Of a stretch of 64,000 nt of DNA, positions 45,205-53,169 are shown piece after piece; position 1 is the stretch's first letter, and each line of letters starts with the position of its first letter. A program made the position numbers and the translations under genes. The notes beneath the pieces were generated by a model that saw only the letters and a list, made by a program, of their open reading frames with translations, ran no database searches and was not told the DNA's origin. Source of the stretch: Aneurinibacillus sp. Ricciae_BoGa-3 (GTDB lineage Bacteria; Bacillota; Bacilli; Aneurinibacillales; Aneurinibacillaceae); assembly GCF_028421645.1 (NCBI RefSeq), contig NZ_CP116888.1:248001-312000 (forward strand), read 5' to 3'.

Positions 45205-46284
45205 TTATACTTCTTTATCAATAGCCAAGCAAGCATAGTACATATGAGGATACATTTCGATTGGAATCCCTTTCAACTTTGCTATAAAAAAAACAGGGTC
45301 AAGATAGTAAGATTCTTTTGGATGAATGAGTATTCTGGAAGGAATGTTGCGAAGTAGTGTTTTAATGGTTTCCCCTATACCAGGCTTTATTTGATTCCCC
45401 TCTTTTACGCCATAGTGCTTTTGAATTTTTTGCAATTCACGCTTCGCTATAAAATGTCCCTCTTCTTTTGGTGTTATGCTCGGAGTGATATATCGAAAAT
45501 ATTTGGTTATTTCATTAACGAAAGAATTGGTCATATCGATTGGTTCCCACTCTTTATGATAGGTAGCTCGTACATAATCATGCTCATGGAGTGGAGTTTT
45601 GTTTAAAACAGTAGAGAGTCCAGTAATCGTGGCATCAAAACAAGCGGAAGGGACAAGAAAATCGTCTCTAGTGGCAAAACGAAAAGTGGAATGCGATGGG
45701 TCTGATATGACAGAAAGTTCGCCATCTAATAGGACATCATATTTTAGCTGAAACTTTCGGACAGATTGTTTCACGATTTGTTGTGTCGTGCCTGTACCTG
45801 TCCAGCCATCGAGGAATTGCAAGCGATTGGTCTGGTGTTTTTTCAAGATATAAACCAGTGCATTTTCATCTAACCCTTTCTCTCGATTACACGAAATGGT
45901 GTAATGCGGAACATTCAAACCAAATCCATGGAGGAAGTATCGCTTAATCAATACACCAATAGGGGTTCCTGCTGTCGCTAACGAAACGAGAACGACATCC
46001 TTTCCTTTTTGCTCCAAAATCAACTGAGAAAGATTCGCTACATATTGAGCAAGGCTTAAAGCTGTTTTTTGGATGGACTTATAAAACACATTTTTATAAT
46101 CCCTTGAATGGATAAAGTTTTTTCCTTCATCCTTTGATACTTCGCCTGTTTCTCCAAACCTATTGCTTTCTTGAAGGAATTCTCCCCCATCATTCACCAT
46201 AAAAACACAATCATTTTCCATATAACTACTCATAAAAGTTGGAGCTTTTACATGTTTCATTTTTTCAAAAAAGGCTTGATTCAG
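45205..46284 (-). CDS. StiP/PRTase_1 family protein, probable CTG start
   Basis: The ATG at 46260 has no ribosome binding site. Eight codons upstream a CTG at 46284 lies eight bases after AAGGAGGG, giving about 359 residues. VVLVSLATAGTPIGVLIKRY (about residues 97-116), HYTISCNREKGLDENALVYI and LQFLDGWTGTGTTQQIV match the family named cysteine protease StiP or PRTase_1. That family is a phosphoribosyltransferase-like protein known from tellurium-resistance-type nucleoside operons. FRFATRDDFLVPSACFDATI also fits. The usual partner genes (ATP-grasp, HAD, TerD) are absent here. Its place after two C5 methyltransferase-like genes suggests nucleic-acid or nucleotide chemistry. Confidence 0.8.
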   Translation of the reverse strand: MNQAFFEKMKHVKAPTFMSSYMENDCVFMVNDGGEFLQESNRFGETGEVSKDEGKNFIHSRDYKNVFYKSIQKTALSLAQYVANLSQLILEQKGKDVVLVSLATAGTPIGVLIKRYFLHGFGLNVPHYTISCNREKGLDENALVYILKKHQTNRLQFLDGWTGTGTTQQIVKQSVRKFQLKYDVLLDGELSVISDPSHSTFRFATRDDFLVPSACFDATITGLSTVLNKTPLHEHDYVRATYHKEWEPIDMTNSFVNEITKYFRYITPSITPKEEGHFIAKRELQKIQKHYGVKEGNQIKPGIGETIKTLLRNIPSRILIHPKESYYLDPVFFIAKLKGIPIEMYPHMYYACLAIDKEV

Positions 46285-46323
46285 TAGGATTCCCTCCTTC
46301 CTTCTCTTTGATAGGATTTTTTA

Positions 46324-47340
46324 TTAAAGCACTTTATCTAATATCTCGTTGTCTATGACTTTAGCGATATGTTTCATCAAATGAGGGGAAACTGAACTAC
46401 ATATTTTCTGCCAATTTAACGAAGGATTAGAGGAAAGCCTATACCCATCTGGATATGTTTGAATCCGCATGGCTTCCCAAATACTCAATACCCTATCCAT
46501 TTTAGGGTGAATAGGACGAGTAAAATTCTTTTTCAGTTCATAGTAAGGTTCTTCCCATCTATCTCGCTTGTAATTAGCTTCACGCACATGAATATCATTT
46601 GCCTCCATGATATCCTCTATTTCCTCTTCCGTTATACCAGGGCGGAAATACTTGGTGATGTAGGCTTCCCTTGCTCTATTGGTTTTGTATTCCATTGGGA
46701 TATGCATCAGGTCTTCAATGGCGTCTTGGGTGGAAATCGTGTATTCCAATGCTTCAGGAAACACAGGTTTTACCCTTAAATCCTTTCGAACCCCGATAAT
46801 AAAGAGGGTTTCCTTATCTTGTGGCACTTCATAGAAACGAGCATTCAAAATTTCAAAGTCCACCCTATACCCAATTTCTTTAAGAAGCTCTATCATTTCA
46901 TTTAAGACAAGTTGGGATTTACCTAGCCCTAATTTCTTATCATTGTTGATAACAAACACTTTTGGCATGATATCTTCTATAATTCTTCCAATTTCAAGAA
47001 GCAAACTATCGGTTCGTTGGTGAAAAGGTATATTTTGTCTTTTTGAAAAGAAATTAGATGGTGGAGATGCATCCAAGATATCCAGTTCATATTTTTCTAG
47101 CCCACATTCATTCAGCAGTTCATCGCCTTTGATATCCTTTACGTCCTTCTGAATAAAGCGTACTTTTTGATGATTGGATTGATAGACCTTCCCTACTTCG
47201 CTTTGATAATCCACCGCAACCTTTACATCTAATCCAGCTAAATGATACCCAATCGTATTGGCTCCAAATCCACTAAAAAGTGAAACAACATTTCTTTTCT
47301 TCGGTATATCCTCTATTTCTTTAATCGTAAGTGACCTCAT
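46324..47340 (-). CDS. C5 cytosine methyltransferase-like protein lacking the catalytic Cys
   Basis: This protein has 338 residues. ATG at 47340 (MRSLTIKEIED) follows AAAGGAGAGG. Motif I is present (VVSLFSGFGANTIGYHLAG, about 18-36). Motif IV, normally PPCxxFS, reads LDASPPSNFFS with Ser95 in the Cys position. The ENV of motif VI is replaced (VFVINNDKK), and motif VIII reads VPQDKETLFIIG with the Arg pair lost. The C-terminal parts are kept (WEAMRIQTYP), but motif X GNxVP reads ICSSVSP. It is either an inactive partner of the intact enzyme downstream of which it is encoded, or an enzyme with changed chemistry. Confidence 0.82.
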   Translation of the reverse strand: MRSLTIKEIEDIPKKRNVVSLFSGFGANTIGYHLAGLDVKVAVDYQSEVGKVYQSNHQKVRFIQKDVKDIKGDELLNECGLEKYELDILDASPPSNFFSKRQNIPFHQRTDSLLLEIGRIIEDIMPKVFVINNDKKLGLGKSQLVLNEMIELLKEIGYRVDFEILNARFYEVPQDKETLFIIGVRKDLRVKPVFPEALEYTISTQDAIEDLMHIPMEYKTNRAREAYITKYFRPGITEEEIEDIMEANDIHVREANYKRDRWEEPYYELKKNFTRPIHPKMDRVLSIWEAMRIQTYPDGYRLSSNPSLNWQKICSSVSPHLMKHIAKVIDNEILDKVL

Positions 47341-47392
47341 TTTTCCTCTCCTTTCTTTGTTGTTTAAATCCAAACGGTATGAATGTCGGATT

Positions 47393-48679
47393 TTAAGCGG
47401 GTTCTTTTAAGAGTTCAGCAATTTGTTTTCCAAATCGATAAGCAATCAACGAGGGAATACCGCTACACCGTTCATATTGGTGAGCAAGGGAAACATCTTC
47501 ACCAAAAGAAAACCAATCGGGTACAGTCTGTAAACGAAGACACTCTCGAACGGTGAATCTTCTTGGTGGGGCGATTTCGTAACTATCCATTTTTCGAATG
47601 TCATAACGAGCGGGTTCTGGATATAGTGGAAGTTGTCTTGCAGAGCTTACGATGGTAAACGACGGTTCATCCCATTGTTTTTGGCGGTTTCGACTTTTGT
47701 AACGGGGTGAGAAATCCCCTTGATAATAGTCGTTGTGATTGGATAATGGAAACGACGTGTATTTGTCTCGGTTATCGACAATTTGGGCGTTATTTTTGCC
47801 GTTCATAAAGGAGGTCAATGTCCATGCGGGGTTATCAAACTTTACTTTACGGAGAAAGCCTGTTCGACCGCCTCCTGAATAAAACGCTTTACCTAAAAAG
47901 GCTATTTGGTCTTCTACAGGTAAGTTTCGCCAATTGCCTCCAGGAGGAATTTTATCGACGTACGGGGCTTCATCTTTACGGATGCCATACCCTTTATGAT
48001 TGTTTTCTCCATTCGGGTCAGGCAAATCACCAATAGCATCTCGAATGGTGGTTCTGCTTTGTTCGGGTATAGGCGATGGGAACGTAAATGTTTTACCTAA
48101 ATCCTTACGAATCCCTACGGCTATCACCCTTTTCCGAAGTTGTGGAACCCCATATTCCCAACAATTGAGGGTATCAGGTTCCCCATTCTCTTTTTGCTGA
48201 TAGGTTACATGGTATCCAGCTTCATCAAATAACTTCATGAGTTCTTCAAAGAATTTTTTATGCTTTTTGGTCAGCAATCCACCCACATTCTCCATCAGGA
48301 AGGCTTTGGGTTGTTTTTCTTTAATGATGCGATAGAAATGATACCCAAGGTCTCCCTTGTTCTTATCTTGTACGCCATTTCCTTTTCCTGCTACCGAAAA
48401 CGGGGTGCATGGGAAACCTCCCGTTATGATATCTGCCCAAGGGACATCCTCACTTTTGAGTTTTCGTATATCACCTAAAACGGCATGGTTTCCGATGTTG
48501 CGGTTATAGGTATCCACCGCATACTTCTGATTGTCGATGGCATACACAATTTTGTATCCTGCTAATTTAAAACCAGACGCTCCTACGCCTGCCCCACAGA
48601 ATAAATCAATCATGGTAAGTCCATTAAAAGGTTGCTGAATCATCCCCCATCTTGGTTCTGATAAATCACTTTTTTTCAT
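47393..48679 (-). CDS. DNA (cytosine-5) methyltransferase
   Basis: This 428-residue protein has an ATG about 11 bases after GAGAGGTG. The family motifs are in order: I MIDLFCGAGVGASGF (23-37), IV ADIITGGFPCTPFSVAGKG (Cys91), VI FLMENVGGLL, VIII GVPQLRKRVIAVG, and a target-recognition region of about 150 residues. IX-like PRRFTVRECLRLQTVPDWF follows. Motif X, usually QIGN-A/S-VP, reads ERCSGIPSLIAY, so Gly-Asn is replaced by Cys405-Ser406. The catalytic residues are otherwise complete. No restriction endonuclease gene is near. It follows a CmoA-like gene and precedes the Cys-less paralogue by 52 bases. Confidence 0.9.
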   Translation of the reverse strand: MKKSDLSEPRWGMIQQPFNGLTMIDLFCGAGVGASGFKLAGYKIVYAIDNQKYAVDTYNRNIGNHAVLGDIRKLKSEDVPWADIITGGFPCTPFSVAGKGNGVQDKNKGDLGYHFYRIIKEKQPKAFLMENVGGLLTKKHKKFFEELMKLFDEAGYHVTYQQKENGEPDTLNCWEYGVPQLRKRVIAVGIRKDLGKTFTFPSPIPEQSRTTIRDAIGDLPDPNGENNHKGYGIRKDEAPYVDKIPPGGNWRNLPVEDQIAFLGKAFYSGGGRTGFLRKVKFDNPAWTLTSFMNGKNNAQIVDNRDKYTSFPLSNHNDYYQGDFSPRYKSRNRQKQWDEPSFTIVSSARQLPLYPEPARYDIRKMDSYEIAPPRRFTVRECLRLQTVPDWFSFGEDVSLAHQYERCSGIPSLIAYRFGKQIAELLKEPA

Positions 48680-48965
48680 TCGATATTTTTCACCTCTCTT
48701 TCGCTAAAAACCTTTATTTTTCTAAGCTTGAACACTTCTGACAACTTTCGGAAAACATAAACCTATATACTGCCGAAAAAACATTGACTTTTTCGCTTCT
48801 GGACGAAACTTGGTTTTTATAGGAAATGATTAAAACGCTTCAAAAAGAATAGTTGATTTCGAAAAGCTTTGTTTGAAAAAACATGAAAACCCTCTTTCAT
48901 CTATCGCCAAGCGATTAAAACCTTAAAAACAAAAAAACTAAAAACCTAAAAACCTAAAGACCTTA
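48680..48965. other. Gene-free spacer between CmoA-like and methyltransferase genes
   Basis: The 285 bases hold tandem TTTTTAGG-like units (near 48925-48960), a short ATCGC-TTG-GCGAT hairpin, and no convincing gene. They may hold a promoter for the methyltransferases. Confidence 0.45.
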
Positions 48966-49655
48966 TTACTTAATCGCAAGAAATCCTGTGAAGTTGAGGT
49001 ATTTGAAGAAGATATCAACCTTCTCAAAGCCTGTATGTCTAAGAATCTCAACATTTTCTTGAACAGATAGACTCTGCATGACACCTCTTAGTGATTTGTC
49101 TTTCTCTCGAATTTCCTGAGTAGACAGCCCATGTTCTTCTTTATAGTCATGATAAATTTTGGTAAAGATATCATGGGTCTGCGTTTCGAAGGGAAAGGTT
49201 TTTTCAACGAACAAAAAGGCTCCGCCCTTATTTAGGGTTTGATAAACATTGCGGAGTACGGATTCACGTTCATGGATAGGTAAAAACTGAATCGTTAATA
49301 TTGATAGGATGAAATTACTTTTGTGTTCAAAAACATAATTTTCTATTGCATGCTGGATAAACTCCACATTGTTTAAAATGAGATTTTTCTCATTTGCTTT
49401 TTGTAACATCGCTTGCGATTCATCAATACCAATAAACCGTAGATTTTTATCAAAATGCCGATGACTTATTTTATGGATGGTTTCTCCTGTTGCACAGCCA
49501 AGGTCGTAAATCACATCATTTTGTTTAATAAAGAAATCCGATAAGTGTAGGACTACTTCCTGTAACGCATCGTAGAGCGGTACGGACTGCCTTACATGGG
49601 TATCGAAAACATCGGAAACGTTCTTATCAAACGCCCAAGAAGCTATACGTTTCAT
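48966..49655 (-). CDS. CmoA-like carboxy-SAM synthase or SAM-dependent methyltransferase
   Basis: This 229-residue protein has ATG seven bases after AAGGAGG. It follows E. coli CmoA along its length, as I recall that protein: FDKNVSDVFDTHVRQSVPLYD, then YDLGCATGETI (SAM-binding motif I), FIGIDESQAMLQKAN, ILTIQFLPIHERESVL, LNKGGAFLFVEKTFPFE, and the end FFKYLNFTGFLAIK. CmoA makes carboxy-S-adenosyl-methionine from SAM and prephenate for tRNA wobble uridine. No CmoB is encoded here. The helix EIREKDKSLRGVM lacks the Arg that I recall near position 199 in E. coli CmoA as a carboxylate contact, so the exact product is uncertain. Confidence 0.78.
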   Translation of the reverse strand: MKRIASWAFDKNVSDVFDTHVRQSVPLYDALQEVVLHLSDFFIKQNDVIYDLGCATGETIHKISHRHFDKNLRFIGIDESQAMLQKANEKNLILNNVEFIQHAIENYVFEHKSNFILSILTIQFLPIHERESVLRNVYQTLNKGGAFLFVEKTFPFETQTHDIFTKIYHDYKEEHGLSTQEIREKDKSLRGVMQSLSVQENVEILRHTGFEKVDIFFKYLNFTGFLAIK

Positions 49656-49675
49656 GAATGCGCCTCCTTCCTAAA

Positions 49676-50012
49676 TGACTTTGATTATATTTTATCCATG
49701 TTTTTTATTAGATTAAAGTCAAAAATAGGTTAAAGGCGTTTGATTCCTTATGTACTGCCTACTATCTCAGTAAATTAACAGGATAAACTTATCAATAAGT
49801 ATGAACATTTTCATACCAACAAAAGAAAACGATTCAGCAAAAAGTATGAACATATTCATAACAAATCATCAGAGTTCGTGGGAATGCCTAGCGATTTCCC
49901 ACTCAATCAACTCTTTTCTTTAGGAAAACTTACGCAAAAAGTATGAACATTTTTTTGCTATATATAAAAAAGAGAAGGTGTTGGGGAATGAACCCCTTTC
50001 CTTCTCTTTTTT
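49676..50012. promoter_or_regulatory. Regulatory region with three GTATGAAC operator-like sites
   Basis: GTATGAA-CATT-TTCATAC (49799-49816) is a perfect inverted repeat. GTATGAA-CATA-TTCATAA (49844-49861) has one mismatch, and a half site lies at 49941-49950. They lie upstream of the CmoA-like gene, so they probably control the modification operon. Confidence 0.6.
49966..50012 (-). terminator. Terminator after the 978-residue protein gene
   Basis: A long AAAAGAGAAGG stem with CCTTCTCTTTT, including a GGGG/CCCC inner part, has T runs on both strands. Confidence 0.85.
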
Positions 50013-50013
50013 A

Positions 50014-52950
50014 TTATTGAATGATATGAGTGTGTAAGTCATCCAAGTAAGAACCTTTAACTCGAATGGTTACGTTTTTCACGTCACAAAGGACTGTACC
50101 CATGAATTGATAATACGGTTTGTCGTAGGAACCGTAGAATGGTTCAGTTTCGACTCTCATGGTGTAGTCGCCATCTCTTGTTTCTGGACTTACATAGAGT
50201 TTTTGTTCTGGATGGTCAATCACCGTTCTAGTATTAAACGTATACTGACTCGTTTGGTCGTACCAAATTCCAGAAGTAGCTCCAACCAGCGTCATGCTGA
50301 CTTGATTGCCATAATCGTCTCTGAATGGGAAGACTACCCGAATACGTTCCGTTGGATTTACAGGTGTGTAGGATGGATGAACACTTAATCCGTTACATCC
50401 CTCTTCCCAAGATTTCGGCGTATCATTATAGGTGTTGGTACTGTAATTGGTCACAACCCGAAGTTCAAAACCATAACCTGCTTTGATAACTGCAGGTGTT
50501 CCGTTAACTACATCTACCCAAGCACTATCTCGATTAGCATTTCCACCTACTTTATCAACCGTTGACTTGCTTCTAAAGTAAATGTGTTGGATACGCATGT
50601 CTTCATGGAACGGAATGTCTCTTGTCCATTGAGCCGTTCTATCGGTTACACACCAGCATCCATCTTTATCACACTCATAATGACCCCACCATTGATAGAA
50701 ATAGAATCGGGTAGTCCACTCGTTATGCGGGTGTGGATACGGACAACTAAAGGTTGATTGACCAGGAGTTATCGTTACAGGTTGGCTACCGATGTTGTCA
50801 CGATACGGGTCTTGTCCATTGCCAAGATATTCGACAAATTTACGTGGGTTTGGATTGGCTTCAACTTGAACTTGGTGTGTTCCTTGTCCAAGGTACACGT
50901 TTGGCAACGTACGAGCAATACCTACAGTCGCTCCTGCTTTCACAACCAGTTCTTCCGTGAAAACAATTCGACCATCAATGGTATACACCAGCGGAATTTG
51001 TTTATCTCCTCGTGCGGCATCGTTTGTCAGGTTAAAATTAACGCTGTATGAAACAGCTTTAGAACTTTGCCCTGGTGCTAACCATTCATTTGCAGGATTA
51101 GCTTGGAAATTGCTAACGATAATGTTATCTGTGTCTGCCAAACATGGTGCTTTTGCTACGTCATCTTGAGGGTCGTCATTCACACCTAGAATCTTGTATT
51201 TTGATGGAATGGTCGCTTGTGAGCACATTTTTGGTACATTTGGTTTAAATGGAACCCAATATACCGCATAATCACCAGGATGTCTCATGGTTCCATCCGC
51301 AAGCACGTTACCATTCTTGTCATAAACGGCTGTAGGTGTTACCGTTTGATTTTCCGTTGTGGAGACTTCATCCGTATTTCTTACGGTTAATTCAGGATTG
51401 GTGACTGTTTTGCTTCCCTTATCTTTTGTGACGGTGTATTCCACATACAAGTCACGTCCTGCGACAACGGATTCGACAGGATTTTTATTCCAATCGTAGT
51501 AGCCATTGAATTTAACCGCTAAGTTTTCAGGAGGATTTGGTTTAATAGCGAAGATTATTGATGCATTATCATCGTTGGTATTTACGTTATATCCTAATTG
51601 ACCAAACTTAGATGGTACTTCTGCCTGAAACTGAATGCTTTTTGTAGGACTACCTGTGGTAGGAACCGTCACATCGTATTTGAAGTGAGCAGTTTTACCT
51701 GTTGGTAAGTTGTTTGAATATGGGGGTAATGCCTTTGCACCTTGCGCATTCATATGGGATACAGAGAATTGATTAATATTTCCAACTAACCCGTCATAAG
51801 AAACCATGTTGTTTAATGTAATAGGCATGTTTGTGATGTTCTTCTTGACATCTGGCATATTTTCTACATCAACTTCTACATGGTAGGTCGCACCTTTTGT
51901 AACAGATGTTTGGAACTTTTTGACCGTTGGCGTGTTCACATAATAGTCTGTCCCTCTCTTAGCTTCAGCTATTAATTTATGATTGTCGTCATAAATTTTG
52001 TAATCCATCAGTCGAAGATTGGATTGTTTCGGTGCGTTGGTAATAACCGTTCGATAATACAACTGACCATCGGCTCCATAGTGCCAACCTAACCACACAC
52101 CCGTTTCGGTATCAGGATTACTCATAGGCATTAAACGGTCAGCCCAATAAGCGGGGTCAGGATGGGCGGCTTTTAACTCTGGATAATCGACAAACAGATG
52201 TCGGTTAATCCAGTCATATTTGATGTTCCAATCTTGGTTGTAAACCGTAAAGCCACCAAATAGTTTTTGACTCAAAGGTGAACCAAATCCACCACGTTGC
52301 CAGTTGTAATTGGCAAGTATTTTAGCTGTTTGCGGTTTAGTATTTCCTTGATATCTTGCACTATCAACGTCATTAGGAAAATAGGGGTTTCCAATTGCAG
52401 TACCGTTTAGTGTATATCCAAGGAATCGCCATTCATAGTTCTTCCCTTTAAAATCACCATAAAGAATGGTTTTAGAACCAGAATTATCGCCATTATAACT
52501 TAATGAACCTGGGTCAACCGAGCCGAGTTTCAAGTTATTTGCATAAGGCTTGGAATCGATATTTGGTACGTGGTGGTCACCATGATAGCCCACAAGCGTT
52601 TGACGGTTTTCTAGCATCAACGACATATCTGTTCTTGATAAGGGCAGATGTTCCGCTGGTGGTGGAGAAACAGTATACCAAACAAATCCACCAGGATACA
52701 CTTCTCTATAAAGCTTTTGAGTTCCATACCACTGTGATTGTGGTATTTGTTGCCCGCTGGAATTTCTGTAAGCTGAATTAAATCGTATAAACATAGGAGG
52801 ATTTGTTGTTGTATCTGGCAGGGTTTTGAATTGGGATTGCCCCCAATTTACCGCATGTCCTTTGAAAGAAGTTCCTATTGAATAAAGTCCACCGATTAAG
52901 GACAACCCCAATACGGCTGATAGAGCAACCTTTTTCCGATTTTTTTTCAT
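50014..52950 (-). CDS. Large secreted protein of unknown function
   Basis: This 978-residue protein has an ATG start after AAAGGAGGGG. The signal peptide (MKKNRKKVALSAVLGLSLIG) ends near GHA. The N-terminal 300 residues are aromatic-rich and contain conserved-looking blocks (LYREVYPGGFVWYTVSPPPAE, with HGDHHVPN). The middle, about residues 330-750, looks like several Ig-like/CARDB-type beta modules (VKKFQTSVTKGATYHVEVDV, VAGRDLYVEYTVTKDKG). A Cys-rich segment (SCPYPHPHNEW, HYECDKDGCWCVTDR) lies near 775-810. I do not recognise a family with certainty; it may belong to the Athe_2463/DUF5704-type proteins. It is a single-gene transcript with a terminator. Confidence 0.75.
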   Translation of the reverse strand: MKKNRKKVALSAVLGLSLIGGLYSIGTSFKGHAVNWGQSQFKTLPDTTTNPPMFIRFNSAYRNSSGQQIPQSQWYGTQKLYREVYPGGFVWYTVSPPPAEHLPLSRTDMSLMLENRQTLVGYHGDHHVPNIDSKPYANNLKLGSVDPGSLSYNGDNSGSKTILYGDFKGKNYEWRFLGYTLNGTAIGNPYFPNDVDSARYQGNTKPQTAKILANYNWQRGGFGSPLSQKLFGGFTVYNQDWNIKYDWINRHLFVDYPELKAAHPDPAYWADRLMPMSNPDTETGVWLGWHYGADGQLYYRTVITNAPKQSNLRLMDYKIYDDNHKLIAEAKRGTDYYVNTPTVKKFQTSVTKGATYHVEVDVENMPDVKKNITNMPITLNNMVSYDGLVGNINQFSVSHMNAQGAKALPPYSNNLPTGKTAHFKYDVTVPTTGSPTKSIQFQAEVPSKFGQLGYNVNTNDDNASIIFAIKPNPPENLAVKFNGYYDWNKNPVESVVAGRDLYVEYTVTKDKGSKTVTNPELTVRNTDEVSTTENQTVTPTAVYDKNGNVLADGTMRHPGDYAVYWVPFKPNVPKMCSQATIPSKYKILGVNDDPQDDVAKAPCLADTDNIIVSNFQANPANEWLAPGQSSKAVSYSVNFNLTNDAARGDKQIPLVYTIDGRIVFTEELVVKAGATVGIARTLPNVYLGQGTHQVQVEANPNPRKFVEYLGNGQDPYRDNIGSQPVTITPGQSTFSCPYPHPHNEWTTRFYFYQWWGHYECDKDGCWCVTDRTAQWTRDIPFHEDMRIQHIYFRSKSTVDKVGGNANRDSAWVDVVNGTPAVIKAGYGFELRVVTNYSTNTYNDTPKSWEEGCNGLSVHPSYTPVNPTERIRVVFPFRDDYGNQVSMTLVGATSGIWYDQTSQYTFNTRTVIDHPEQKLYVSPETRDGDYTMRVETEPFYGSYDKPYYQFMGTVLCDVKNVTIRVKGSYLDDLHTHIIQ

Positions 52951-53016
52951 TTTTCCCCTCCTTTATTATGAGGTTTTTACTATGACATAATAATAAGACA
53001 TTGTTTTTATTTTATA

Positions 53017-53036
53017 TATAGCATATATGCGCTATA
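53017..53036. promoter_or_regulatory. Near-palindromic site upstream of the 978-residue protein gene
   Basis: TATAGCATATATGCGCTATA is an imperfect palindrome. It is a candidate operator or -10 region. Confidence 0.4.
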
Positions 53037-53124
53037 TTGTTTTACATTGTTTATAGATTATATACAGGATATACAAAAGTATAAAAGTATCAAAAAACGT
53101 AATGATTGTATAGCAAATGGCAAA

Positions 53125-53158
53125 ATAAAAAAAGCTAAGAATTTCTTAGCTTTTTTAC
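53125..53158 (-). terminator. Rho-independent terminator after the 53170-54147 gene
   Basis: A perfect AAGCTAAGAA/TTCTTAGCTT stem is followed by TTTTTATTTT on the minus strand. Confidence 0.92.
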
Positions 53159-53169
53159 CTTAATGCTTA

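Noticed and set aside
46324..49655. Classical restriction-modification system
   Set aside because: No restriction endonuclease-like gene lies in or beside the operon.
49799..49861. LexA (SOS) boxes upstream of the CmoA-like gene
   Set aside because: The usual Bacillota box is CGAAC-N4-GTTCG; these sites are GTATGAA-N4-TTCATAC and do not fit.
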